The position numbers and the translations under genes are program-made. Positions 24,755 to 35,671 of a stretch of DNA of 64,000 nt are shown one piece after another. Each line of letters opens with the position of its first letter. The first letter of the stretch is position 1. The notes beneath the pieces are model-generated. The model made no database searches, had not been told where the DNA came from, and saw only the letters and a list, made by a program, of their open reading frames with translations. The stretch is from Limonium bicolor (Eukaryota > Streptophyta > Magnoliopsida > Caryophyllales > Plumbaginaceae), in assembly GCA_023374045.1 (NCBI GenBank), contig CM041782.1, positions 247,347,882 through 247,411,881 on the forward strand, given 5' to 3'.

Positions 24755-25402
24755 TTAGAATCGGAACCCTTGGTCAATTAGATCCTGGATTCTGTGTTGT
24801 AGGGCTCTGCAGTGGTCAGTGTCGTGACCGGGCAGCTGATGAAAGTGACAAAATTGATTAAGATCCTTCCCCAAATGAGTAGTTCCTGGCCTCAGGGTGA
24901 GCGGTTGCATCGGATATCTTCCTCGAAGCTCTTCAAGTGCTTGTCTTGGTGTTCGGCCGATGTCTGTAAACTCTCTCTGTCGAGAACTCCGTCGGGATGG
25001 TTCTACTGTCCCAACGCTCCAACCAGGTCCTCTTGACTGTCGATCACTGTCTTCCTCATGTTGCCTGCTTCTCTTATGGGTGCAGATTTGGATGCAAGTT
25101 GCTGCTCCTGGTTGTCTGATCACTTTCCTGAGTTCTGTAGCAATTTCTTTGACATTCCCCTCCGATCCTCGGACCCTAATGGAGCCAACTTCAATGCATT
25201 CATAAAGGGTATTGAGAAGCCTGTCCACTAACTCATCCCGAGCTTGACGTTCGGACTCAAAGGAAAGAGCCTTTGCTTTCAACTCTTCGATAACAGAAAC
25301 GTAGTTAGATTCCACGGCGTCCATGGCAGCACTATGCCTCTACTCCATGGCTTCAATGGTGGCCATGTGCCTTTGTTCCAAAATTGTGAGCTGGGCTTCC
25401 AT
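24755..25402 (-). pseudogene. Gag-like ORF of element C (Tat/Ogre type)
   Basis: The longest open part is 25324-24755 (189 aa). The same frame extends back to an ATG at 25400-25402, with one TAG between. The N-terminus is a predicted helical/coiled segment (repeated RHxA and KALSFESERQARDEL). A basic, Arg/Ser-rich middle follows. Near the end is a zinc knuckle, CHFHQLPGHDTDHC, then RIQDLIDQG, the arrangement seen in Tat/Ogre/Retand Gag. The major capsid-type Gag domain seems short or missing and the ORF stops right after the knuckle, so the protein is probably truncated. It is the only coding remnant of C. Confidence 0.75.
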
Positions 25403-25479
25403 GTCGATTGGACCGTACTCAGGACTTCAGTCTACCTGTGTCCAAGGTGTCCATTATTAGCTAACAAAAGGAAGTGGGC

Positions 25480-26595
25480 TGAAACATGATGTTTTACAAG
25501 ATAGACCGAAACAGACTTAGGCTGAAAGCAAGTGGGCCAGGATACCCAGAGAATGAGGTGTTTGGGCTGGAGTATCTTATGAACTGGAACTTGGGCTGAA
25601 ATCTAGACAGACGGATTTGATTGGGCCTGAGAGGTGAACCTAGATCTAGGGTTTGGGGCTAGGGCCCAAATAAGAAGTTTACCTAGTCTAGAATCAGCCC
25701 TTGGGCCGGAATGTGTTTGGGCCTGGAGTAAAGCACATGGGCTGGAATGGTCCCTAAATCACAAATGGGCCTAACTTTCCTTGGGCCAGAGAAGATTGTT
25801 GCTAAGCAGAAAAATATTTTATTTTTCAGAACTTGTGGGTTATTTCAAGTCCAGGTGGATTTCCTTTTTTTTGGGCCTAGAACTAATTGGATAATTCAAA
25901 TTGGGCCAGAAGAGAAATCACCTAAGTCTAAGCTTTTGGGCCAAAGCCTGAACGACTCACATGTTAAACCAAACAGGGCCTCTGGGCCGCAAACAAGTAG
26001 GCCAATTCGGTTAGGCTAGGTTAATGTAGGAGAAGTTCCTATCAATCTCTAGGCTAGGTAATGGGCCGATCATACAAGCAAACAAGGCCCATACAAATTC
26101 AACGTGTCCTCACTTGACGGTTAAATCAATTTGGGTATGGATCGATCCGGAGAGGTGCTTGGGGCTTGGGCCCAGGTCGCCACAAAGGAATAGGGCTTGC
26201 ACGCTATTCTCTTTGGGTTTCCCCACTTTTTTCACATCACCTAAAGGTGTGCGTCTACGGTCGGGTCTTTGACTGACCAAACAATGGGCTAGGTAAGGAC
26301 ACTGCCAGGAAAACGCTTGGGGCTAAGGCCCAGGTATTAAGGGGATGTGGTTAGACGACATCCTCCTCTTTTCCCCCCTTATTCACATCACCTAAAAGGT
26401 GTGAGTCCCTGACAGGGGACCCTAGATGGGTCCCGGGGTGAAACTGGTTTGTGTGGACCCTCGCTCTCATATGATGCAAGGGTGCAAAAATTAAAGTGCG
26501 CACGATATAACAAGCAACATAGTAAAAGCCATAAGTAAACGTTTTCAAGTTAAGCCCTCTTTCTTAAAATTAAACAAGTTAATATTAAGAAGTTG
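25480..26595 (-). mobile_element. 5' leader of C, rich in GGCCCA motifs
   Basis: Between the primer site and gag, about fifteen TGGGCC/TGGGCT motifs (GGCCCA/AGCCCA on the element strand) occur in about 650 bp (25530-26170). A partial duplication follows: 26155-26240 and 26310-26410 share 'cgcttggggct..ggcccaggt' and 'ttcacatcacctaaaaggtgtg'. No ORF with a recognisable domain is present. Confidence 0.7.
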
Positions 26596-26612
26596 TCCCC
26601 AGCGAGTCGCCA
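26596..26612 (-). promoter_or_regulatory. Primer binding site of C (tRNA-Arg-like)
   Basis: The minus strand reads TGGCGACTCGCTGGGGA, 3 nt from the LTR. It fits the 3' end of a plant tRNA-Arg with one base missing in the acceptor-stem part; Ogre-type elements use tRNA-Arg. The tRNA match is from memory. Confidence 0.7.
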
Positions 26613-26615
26613 GTC

Positions 26616-28452
26616 TGTGAGCCTCGATTTTAAACCCTATCCTTGTGGATTAAGTTGATTGGGATCTAGTCGGGTTTTAGGTCCACTTATAACCTAAGAT
26701 TAATAACTATGTCATAAAACAATAATTATTAAAACCTAAGCTAGCTCACTGGAACCTATTATGAGTCGCCACCTAATTTTAACCTAGATCAAATTAGGAA
26801 AGGAGAGTTTGGGTTCGGGGGCTTGATATTCGACTTATTTAGGGTTCAATTACTTTCATTACCCCTCCTAGGTCGTTTTTCCTCTACTTGGTTTAATTAC
26901 GGCTTTTACAAAGTTGCTTTTTAACCTAAGTGCGCGCTTCTGTTTTTTTGTGTTTTTTAGCATTTTTTGACAGAAAATTAAAGTGGAAATTAAAATTACC
27001 TAAACTAGGGTTTCGGAGGCAGAATTAGGTCAAATTTTGTTTCCGTCCGTGGCCACGGATCTAATGTCCGAGACCACGGACCCTAGTTAACCTATATGAA
27101 AAATAAAAGTCAAATTAAATAGAAAACAGAAAATTGTAAAGTCCGGGGCCACGGACAGGCCGTCCGTGGGCCCGGACATTATTAGAAAAACCTAAATTTT
27201 TTAAAATTTAAAAAACTCGCCGCCGTCCGTGGCGTCCGGGCTTACGGACAAGGAGTCCGGGACCCCGGACATGACGTCCGTGGGCGTCTGGGCTTACGGA
27301 CAAGGAGTCCGGGACCCCGGACATGATGTCCGTGGGTGCGGACCGCCCTCGGACGGCGGCGTTAAGGCTGTTCCCGAAGGTGTTTTTGGCTCAAATTTTC
27401 TGGGTGCATAGCCTGAAAGATGTACAATGCGTTAGTGATCGAAAGTTCTCAATTTGAATTCGAATTATGCACGAAACTTGGTAAACAAGTTATTGGACAG
27501 AAGCTTGAATAAACAGCAATACAGAAGCGTACGAAGGTTAGTTTGAGCCCAAATTTTGAGGCAGGACAGATAATACCGTGGATTAGGGAAGTGGAGTTTC
27601 TACCTGTTTTACCTTCGGATTCACAACGTTTCTTCACACCGGGATTCGTCGAGTGCTCCGTTGATGGCAGACCCGAGAGGATTTCGACCCAAGCTTCTGG
27701 TTGTTGGTTGTCCTTGCTGTTCTTCACATTTTGGTGGTTTTTGTGGGGTTTTGATGACTATTGATGCTTTGGGGATTGGAAAACGTGTTTAGATGGTGAT
27801 TTCGGGGGATTTTCGGTATGATTGGATGGCCGGGTGTTGGAAAACGTGAGAGAGAGTGAGGAGGCTGTGTTTTCTGACTCTCTAGGGTTCTTGAGCATAT
27901 GAGGTTCTTTCCTTATCCAAAAACCTATCCCCTTATATAGACTTTCTTAAAGATAAAGAAATCTAGTAAAAGTAAGATTTTTTGATATTTTAATTAAGTG
28001 ACTTCCCCAATGAATTTTGCTGTGAGATTTTAACCACATGTCAAGGATGGATATTATGAATTTTCTGAGGTGGAACCGAATTTTTTGAATATTGGAATAT
28101 TTTCAAATTGAATTTCTCGTCAGATTCAGTCAGAAATTGCTAGAAAATTATTGGAAATTCGAAAAATCAAAATTCCAACGCCATTATGCTTAAAATGTCA
28201 TCCTCTATCATGGGTTAAAATATCAAAGCGTTTCAAGCTGATTTGGGCATCCATTGGAGGAGAGAGAAAGCTTACAAGAGGTCTTAGGAGCCTTTAAAGA
28301 TTACCAAAACGCCCCTGAAAGTGACGAAGCTGCTCCCCATGCCATGGAACGTGCCGATCGGGCCGGGATCCCTCACCACTTGATTAAAATGCCTCTCACA
28401 ACACCAGTACCATGTAGACCCTAACCAGGGGGTCAAAATTTTGGGTATAACA
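26616..28452 (-). mobile_element. 5' LTR of element C (1837 bp)
   Basis: It pairs with 19447-21289. It contains the 52-bp GC-rich array (27225-27345) and a TATA box at 27932-27941. Confidence 0.93.
27932..27941 (-). promoter_or_regulatory. TATA box in the C 5' LTR
   Basis: The minus strand reads CTATATAAGGGGA, a canonical plant TATA box, conserved at 20767-20777 in the other LTR. Transcription would start about 30 nt further along the minus strand. Confidence 0.6.
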
Positions 28453-28878
28453 ATTATCCTGTAATGATTCCTAGTAAGTCCTAGGTCATAGTAATTCACT
28501 TAACACTTAATACACTTGGTTTCTATACAAATTTTGCCATGACTTCTCTACTATATTATCATGCCCAAATGCATAGATTTTCTCCTCAAATCAACCCAAG
28601 TTAATCACATCCTTAGTGGACATTCACAACACACCAATTGCACTCTAACTACTTCAATTCACAATACAATTGCATAAACCTTAAATTGCTTGGCACTTAG
28701 GCCCTTAAATGACATGGCTCTTAGGCCCTTAAATGACATAATTAAAACACTGAATTTCACATAGCCACCTGCACACAACAATAGTCTCATGGCTCTTAGG
28801 CCCTTAAATGACATGATTTAAACACTGAATTTCACATAGCCACCTGCACACAACAATAGCCCCATGGCAATACATAAG
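28453..28878 (-). mobile_element. Fragment from the middle of a LARD-family LTR
   Basis: Read on minus it aligns with LARD LTR positions about 32660-32960: 'gtgaaattcagtgttt', 'atttaagggcctaagagccatg' and 'agtgccaagcaattta' all recur. A unit of about 76 bp (near 28717-28865) is tandemly duplicated. Element C is inserted at its right end on the element strand and the Sirevirus-like LTR at 28879. How it joins E is unclear. Confidence 0.7.
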
Positions 28879-29306
28879 TGTAGGATCGGGTGGCTAACTC
28901 AAACCAACCTAAGGTGTGAGTCTAAGGGTTGGTTTGACTCAATGAATCTCGAAAAGGGAAGAGACACTCTGGTACGAAAAGACACTCAATCGAACTAGCT
29001 AAACTTAGTGCGCAGAAGTACTTGAATAAACTGAAACTGAATAAAGCTTGAAAGATAGACGGACTCTGTGGAGCTCAGCAAGATACACAAATAAGTTATT
29101 TTATTCTCTGGTCAAAATAAAAACTTACAAATGTCCACTAAGCAGAGGAGATCTACTTAGCGGTCTTTCACTCACTTACCCAATACACTTTCTGATCGGA
29201 ACAATGGTAAGTGTAGCAAAAGCTAGGATCTTCCTAGGCAGAGTCTATCTAGAGGCACTAACTAATTTGGTATGTATTTTCTCTCTTTCTAGCTTACAAA
29301 GCACTT

Positions 29307-29328
29307 TCTCTCTCTCTCTCTCTCTCTC
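29307..29328. repeat. (CT)n microsatellite, 11 units
   Basis: An uninterrupted CT run in the F LTR, about 55-85 bp downstream of the TATA box on the element strand (GA on that strand). Confidence 0.95.
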
Positions 29329-29383
29329 ACAGCTCTAAAATATTTCTCAATGAAAGCGCACCTTTAAACTAGCTATTACAAAA

Positions 29384-29393
29384 CCTATTTATA
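29384..29393 (-). promoter_or_regulatory. TATA box of the F LTR
   Basis: The minus strand reads AGTATAAATAGG, a canonical plant TATA box in mid-LTR. Confidence 0.6.
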
Positions 29394-29644
29394 CTAGCAC
29401 TACAAGCGGCAGGTTGAAGGAGTTAGTTCCGTAATTATCAGAAGTAACTTAGTGGGCAACGTCCTTGAGTTGTCTTCTGCCTTGGGCCGTGAACTTCGGG
29501 TATGGTGGGGAGGTTGTATGACCGTTGTGGTGTTGAAGCATTCCCGAGCTTGCTCCTTAGTTTTCGCAATGGCACGGGAGAGTCTGTGAAGTCTCCTTAG
29601 TTGCATGGACTCCATTGAAGTGGCTCGCTCTTTGTGTTTGACTG

Positions 29645-29703
29645 AGGATGATTGACTCTGTCGAGGTGATTGACTCTGTCGAGGTGATTGACTAAGTCGA
29701 GGT
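29645..29703. repeat. 18-bp direct repeat (x3) in the F LTR
   Basis: GATTGACTCTGTCGAGGT is repeated three times with small changes. On the element strand it lies at the start of U3 and carries GTCAATC boxes. Confidence 0.88.
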
Positions 29704-29739
29704 GATCTGCTATCTCTACAACACTCTGATGTCCCAACA

Positions 29740-30367
29740 GTTTCCCTCTTGTTGCTGATGATAGCAAACCTCCGTGAATCCCGATTGAGTCAATCCTGAA
29801 ATAAGAATAAAAACACAAAGAACTAGGGGAACCGACCCTGTCAAAGTTCCCCCTTAATAGCTGCAGTAGCAGTTTCAGTTCAAAGACTCCATTTAGGTTC
29901 CCCTTTAATCGTAGAGGGACTCCAGGTAAGCAGATATTGAATAGGCATTGTAACAGGCATAAAAGGCATAGTATTTAAAGGCAGTTATAGTACTAGACCA
30001 CACGATCCAGCAGTAAAAAATTTGAAAGCAGTTTAAAGCAGCCACAGAGTCGCCCGTACACCAGACGGGATTCACCGCTTCCCCCTTTTACTTTCATCAG
30101 AGGGAAGCCCATTAGTCACAAAAGAGTTAGTCATGAATTCACACATAAACCAGCAAAAAGTGTTTAGAACTTAAAAACAGCCTAAGTCCTAACACTACAC
30201 ACACGCACGCCAATCTAAGGCTCAGGGTTAGGGTTTAGGGTTGCTTGGATGTCAAGGAGTTTGTCCTGCAAGGCCGTCACAGTCGTCTCGATCCTAGCGA
30301 GTCTGTTCATCATCCGTGAGTGGCTCTGAGTCAGCTCTGCTGCCAGGGCGAGGAGTCGCTCCACTTT
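29740..30367 (-). promoter_or_regulatory. Non-coding 3' region of F with several polypurine tracts
   Basis: On minus there are four purine runs: ACAAGAGGGAAA next to the LTR (29741-29752), TAAGGGGGAAC (about 29847-29857), TTAAAGGGGAAC (about 29899-29910) and TAAAAGGGGGAA (about 30080-30091). Repeated PPTs in this position are a known Sirevirus feature. Confidence 0.7.
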
Positions 30368-31066
30368 CTACAAGAGTGGTAGGAGAGTATCTTGAGGGAC
30401 TGCCTCTTGAGAAGTGGAAGGGCCCGCCGTTGTTGGAGTTGATGGTGGCGGCAGCAGCTTGGATTTGTTGAAGGATGTCAGCCGATTCAGATAGTGGAGG
30501 TTGATGGTGTCTGCCTCATAGATGAACTCTGGCGTCGATGTCACCCAGGGTACCTGAAAGAATTTAAGAATGCGAGGCAGCCAAAACACATACCCGAGGG
30601 AGTGTTTTGGGGTATCAACAGACTGGGCCAAGTGATGAAGGATGATGTGGGCCAGATTAAGAGAGTGATGGTTAATGATGCAGTACATGATGGTGAGGTA
30701 CAAGCAACTGACCATTAGATTTCCTTCTTTTCGGGGTACAATGTTTTTTATGACAAGGATGTGCATGAGTTGATGGAGGATGGAAAGATCTCCTCGGGGT
30801 ATTGGAGAGCCCACATTTTTCTTTGAGGAGAATAAGCGGTAGATCTTGTTTTGTGGGACCCCGGGGATTTCTGGAAGGACTCCTTTTTCATAGAAGGACA
30901 GACCGGTAAGAGGGACTCTGAGAATTTGGGATAGTTTTTCAAGATTGATGAAAATGGGGGTGGAATTGACAAAAGATTGTGCGACACCATTTCTGATGAC
31001 GAGGTTTTGATAAAAATAGACAGACTCTTGGGGATACCACTCGGTTATTTCATAGAAAAGGTGTTT
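30368..31066 (-). pseudogene. Extra ORF after pol of F, C-terminal part
   Basis: About 230 residues of the open frame lie on the F side of the LARD insertion. Recognisable segments are HLFYEITEWYPQESVYFYQN, IFINLEKLSQILRVPLTG and SILHQLMHILVIKNIVPRKE. The pattern resembles the domain that databases call a plant transposon protein domain and that is found in env-like or extra ORFs of Sireviruses; its function is unknown. The end (PPPSTPTTAGPSTSQE) is low-complexity. The frame runs on into LARD only by chance. Together with 45073-45858 it forms one gene. Confidence 0.65.
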
Positions 31067-34000
31067 TGAAATACCCCAAACCTTGATATGTGGTTTAAAT
31101 ATCAAACTATGGTATGTAAAGGCTAAAAAGCGCCTTAGTAACATCAGTGAACAATTTAGACCGTAATAAATGCAATAAAGCATTAAGACACAGTTTGAGC
31201 AAAAACATGCTCTAAGCTATGAGTGAACTTGGTTAGGACCCAAAGAGCCTACCAAGACTTAATAATATTCAATTATGATTTAATAAGGCTAAATAAGTCC
31301 TTAGGAAACCTTGGTGGGCAGTTAAACCAAATAAAACACAAGAAAATACCTTAAGGTCAATATGAGAAAAAATGTGCTCTAAGCTTGGGATAAATGTGTA
31401 TAAGACCTAATGGTCATACCTATACTTTATAAATATGTTAATGAACATATAAAATCAATTACCAAAGAAAACCAAGCTTGAAAACAAGTTAAAACACAAA
31501 ATGTGCTTTAAGGAGTCTTAAAGCACGTTTTTGAAAAATTGTCTTGTAAATGAGTTTTGAATGGCTAAATGTCCATCATTACTCTTTAATTAACATGTGT
31601 ACTATATAGTATCACATTTGGGTGGCTATATTAATGGGAAATCAAAAATTTCACTTCTATGTGCCTTAGTTTGTGAATAGTAACTTTTATAAGCTAGTTT
31701 GTAACATATAATGTTATAAGTAATTAAATTGACAAATAAAGACTAAGGTACCCTTCTAACTAAATGGGGGCCGGTTTTTCAAGGAGTGAGTCACCAAGTT
31801 GTAAAAGAAATCAAATAAGTAAAGTAAAACTTAAAGTAAAGTACTATTTTGCTTTATAACATAAATATCTCCAAAAGCAAACTCATCTTCTCATTTCCTT
31901 CTCTTCTTTCATTTCACACGGTTTCTTCACCTTCTCCTTTCCTCCATTTACGATTTGCAACAGCCCTCTCTTCTTCATCTTCATTTCCTTGCCAAATCCA
32001 ACTCCATGCTCCAAATCAAATTCTAAGACCATATTTGTCTTAGTTAGGTCAAGCTCTACACTTCTACCTTTTCAAATCTTCAAGAGCTCAATTTTGGTGC
32101 CATGGAGAATCACCATTGATGGAGCTTGAGCTTGTGTTTCTACACATTATTACTCTCCTTTGCTTCTAGGTAAGGAATCTCAAAGAAAAATCAAGTTTCC
32201 TCCATGTTTTGTGTGTGACCGAAAATATTCATTGATGGAGCTCCTTGTGTTGCTTTGTTCTAGCTCCATTTGAATCTTTCAAGGACTAGGTGGAGTCCTC
32301 TCTTCATAGATATTCAAATTACCTTCAAAGATCAAGGTAAAACAACTACATTAATGTTTTTGGAATAATGTAAACCTAGGGTTTACAATGAGATGGAGCT
32401 TAAAGCTTGAATACTCATTATGTTGTTTGTATAATGTTTAATAGTTGAAAAGGAACCAAATGCCTTACCGGTTTTGTAAGGAAACAAGAAAGAAGTTTGT
32501 GAGGAAAAGAGGTAAATATGCTATCTTAATGTGATTTAATACCTTAGGAGAAATAAGCTTATAATGCTTGTTAAAACTACCTAAAGAGCAAATGGTGAAT
32601 GACCTAGTGAAGTGTTCTCAAGGAGACTAGTAAAAGAACATATGTGATGGTGTATGTATTTGCAGGTCAAAGGCATTATTTATGTGGGAAATTCAGTGTT
32701 TATGGCTTATGCAATTTAAGGGCCTAAGAGCCATGTTATTTAAGGGCCTAAGTGCCAAGCAATTTAAGTTATGCACTATATTGTGATGTAGTGCTTAATG
32801 TGTGAAGTTTGTGTGTAAAAAATGTTCTTGATGGATTTTAGGTGTTCTTGAGTGAAATAAGGTAAAAACCTAAGTGTTTGGATGTGAGTATATACAAGAG
32901 AAGCTATGGCCAAATTTGGGAAATGTGTAAGAAGTTCTAAGTGTTTTAAGAAAGTCTTGGTGAACTAGGAAGTGTTAAAGGTGAATAAATGTTTACTTGA
33001 GAAGAAAACATGTATTAAGGTGATTTAGAGTGATGCAAGAATTTAGGTGTTATCTTGGAAGTTCTAGGAATTCAATGTGTGTTTTGAGAGTGTATTGAAA
33101 AGTCTTGAAGAAGTTTGTTTAGGGTTTGGGTGATGTTGATGAATAAGGAGAATGATGTTTAAGTAAGGTTTTGAGAAAAGAATTCAAGGAGTTGTAAAAA
33201 GGATATTTAGTTAGTAAGAAAAGGAGTTGAGAGATGATGTTAAGGTGTAGAGGAAACACCTTGGTGTAGTAGTCATTATTGGTGAACTACCACTTAGAAA
33301 TCTTAAGGAGAAAACATCCTAAGTGCTAGGAATTTTGTAAGAAATTTGTGAATGATGAGATGGTTTTGGTGAGTGATTTAAAGAGTTTAGCACATGGCTA
33401 AAGGTGTGTTGATGTGCCAAATGATGTTAGGAAACATTATAAGGCTTTAGGAGAAGTTTGGTGAAATTGGTTAAGTGTTTAAAGACTTGGAAATTGAATG
33501 TTTTTGCCGTGTCCGAACTTCCGTCCGGACATGGAAGTTCGGACAGGCTCTGTTGGGTAAAGGATTTTCTCATTCTCGAACTGTGTCCGAACTTGGGAAG
33601 TCCGGACACAAGTTCGGACGTGACTGTTTCTATCTAGGATTTACTCTCGAACTGTGTCCGAACTTGGGAAGTCCGGACACAAGTTCGGACGTGTGAATAG
33701 TTTTCAGTATTAGGTCGCGGCTTGCGTCCGAACTTGGAAGTTCGGACACAAGTTCGGACAGGCCACTGTATGGACCAAAATTGTTGTTTTAAGGTATAGA
33801 AATGATGTGTAATGATGGGGATTGATAGGTAATGATGTTATAAGGTTGTTAAGGACATGATAAGTGAGTTTTAATGGTAATTAAGTGGGTGAAAAGTTGT
33901 ATCAAAATGTAAAAGTAAGCATTAAAATATAAAGTTTGTAACTAATGTTAACGGGGAAAGAGTAAGCATTAGACATTTAATCAAGCAAACCCCAATGTTA

Positions 34001-35638
34001 ATAAAAACACTGTGATGTTAACAGTTGTTCGAGAATCGCTCGAGGAACATAGTGGACGTTTAAAGTGGACTCCGGTGACAGGTATGGTTTTCTTGCACCT
34101 GTGTCCTACCGGATTACACCGGCTTGTATGCCAATGTGTTTTCTGTATGTTTGCCACGTTGTAAGATTAAACATGAATGAGTTTACAGTAATTCATTTAT
34201 GTGGCGGGTGCAACTCCGATACCATTTAACCTTGGAAGTGTTAACCTTATTAACTGAGTCCGGATCATATGAGAGTTCGGTATTCGGAGTAACGACCGAA
34301 CCATGGGATGTTCTAATCAGCGGCTATGCGTGTGTTAATTGTGTGATATGTTTGTGAATGTAGGGATCTCCCTTGTATTTTAACCCAGTTGTAATACTGT
34401 ATGGTGGTAGTCATGATAGACTCCATAGTGGGGGTTCTAACTAATATCTAAAGTAAGTATGTACTAACAGTGGTGAGGAATCCGGTTTGGCCGGTCGCGC
34501 GGTTGTTTTGGGAAAGGGTATCCTTCCTAGCCTTACCCTTCCTTTGTCATGGTTGTTTCCCTCACGGGTTATGATCTCCCATTAGCTTACTCCAAAGCTT
34601 AGCTATTCTGACTTATGATCGGTTTAGGGGGAACATGTGTTGTGTGGTTGTTCGGGCCTCCAAACCCAACCGCCTTAACTTAAGTTACTCGTCCAACTAT
34701 TATGACGGTAATGAGTGTTGTTGTTATTGTATAACGAGCTTATCATGAGACTGGCAACATTCTCTAGGCTCACCAGTGTATAAACAATGTTGGGTCGGTT
34801 CCTAAGAGAACCACTCCAGTTATGTTATTTTTTTGTTGTGATGCAATATCTATTGCGTATTATGTTGTGCACGTGGAAACGTGCAAAGTGTTTGTTAAGT
34901 GTTGTATGTAGTGTATGTTGTAGGTTGTATAATGTGGATGTGCGGATCATGGATATGATTCCCAGTTTATGAGAGGCGTTTAAGGATACCCGAGTTAAGG
35001 GATGTGTCGTCTATTAAGGAAGTAGCTCCATTAGAGGAGGAACACTCTAGGGATGATGAATACCATGAGTGACTTATTAAGTAGGATGTATTATCCGATT
35101 GTGAGCCCATTGAGGCGAAATGTTAAGTGTTGTGTGTTTACTGTTACATGCATGATTTAAATATAATCAACCGGATGCTACGACGACAATTAGTTGTGTG
35201 GCCCGGTAGCATGTGGGCTGCGGGATTACCATACAGCAAAGGTGCTGAGCCCCTTGGGGGCCCCCTTTCTCTTCTTTTCCTATTTCAGGTACAGAGAGCT
35301 GGAAGCCGTCCGAGGTAAGACGGGGTAGACATTGTACATGGGTATTCATTTAAAGTATATATCAGTAGGTGTAGTAAGACCGATATTGTTGTCGGCACCA
35401 GTTTATAAAACTCGGTATAGTTGATAAGGGTATGTTGTTGTTGTCGTTAATGGAAAGGGATAATAATGTATAGTTGCTCGGGAATTTAGCCCATCAGACC
35501 GGTACAATGTGTATGTATTAGCCTTGTTAGCCACGTGGGTGGCTAACGGCGTGTAACACCAACGAGTTAAGTAATGTGATGAAGTTGTTTTTCCGCTGCA
35601 GTTATTGTAAGTGTGTTAATGTTGGATGGGGTGTTACA
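31067..35638 (+). mobile_element. 5' LTR of LARD (4572 bp)
   Basis: TGAAATACCCCAAACC to GGGGTGTTACA. It is non-coding and contains the GTCCGAAC hairpin cluster (33511-33770) and a short direct repeat TTTAAGGGCCTAAG(A/T)GCCA (about 32717-32760). Confidence 0.95.
33511..33770. repeat. GTCCGAAC hairpin cluster in the LARD 5' LTR
   Basis: Four units. 33511-33544 is the full module GTCCGAAC-TTCC-GTCCGGAC-ATGGAA-GTTCGGAC. Units near 33585, 33655 and 33726 pair GTCCGAACTTG with CAAGTTCGGAC (11 bp) around AGTCCGGACA or its variant. The short ORFs here are palindrome artefacts. Confidence 0.92.
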
Positions 35639-35643
35639 AAAAG

Positions 35644-35671
35644 TGGTATCAGAGCGAAGTATCGCTCTGAT
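35644..35671 (+). promoter_or_regulatory. Primer binding site of LARD within a perfect hairpin
   Basis: TGGTATCAGAGC (35644-35655) matches initiator tRNA-Met. ATCAGAGCGA (35648-35657) and TCGCTCTGAT (35662-35671) form a perfect 10-bp stem with loop AGTA, so most of the primer site would be base-paired in the RNA. Confidence 0.9.

Larger units (their letters stand above)
19447..28452 (-). mobile_element. Element C: non-autonomous Tat/Ogre-type gypsy element, 9.0 kb, TSD ATTAT
   Basis: LTRs of 1.84 kb (19447-21289 and 26616-28452) flank a 5.3-kb internal region. The 5-bp duplication ATTAT is on both sides (19442-19446, 28453-28457). On minus the primer site next to the right LTR matches a tRNA-Arg-like end, as used by Ogre elements, and a G-rich PPT adjoins the left LTR. 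The only coding remnant is a gag-like ORF with a Tat-type zinc knuckle; no protease, RT, RNase H or integrase was found. The remaining ~3.4 kb is tandem-repeat and non-coding sequence. Movement would need enzymes from another element. Confidence 0.88.
28879..29739 (-). mobile_element. 3' LTR of F (861 bp)
   Basis: On minus it starts TGTTGGGACATC (29739) directly after a purine tract and ends ATCCTACA (28879). It holds a TATA box (29384-29393), a (CT)n run (29307-29328) and an 18-bp direct repeat (29645-29703). With the 5' LTR lost the boundaries rest on TG..CA, the PPT and the change in sequence. Confidence 0.75.

Noticed and set aside
30494..30718. 74-aa plus-strand ORF
   Set aside because: Antisense shadow of the extra ORF of the Sirevirus-like element.
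35644..35671. tRNA-like sequence (GCTCTGAT..) beside LTRs as a tRNA gene
   Set aside because: Only the acceptor-end complement is present, at the primer site. No D-, anticodon- or T-arm.
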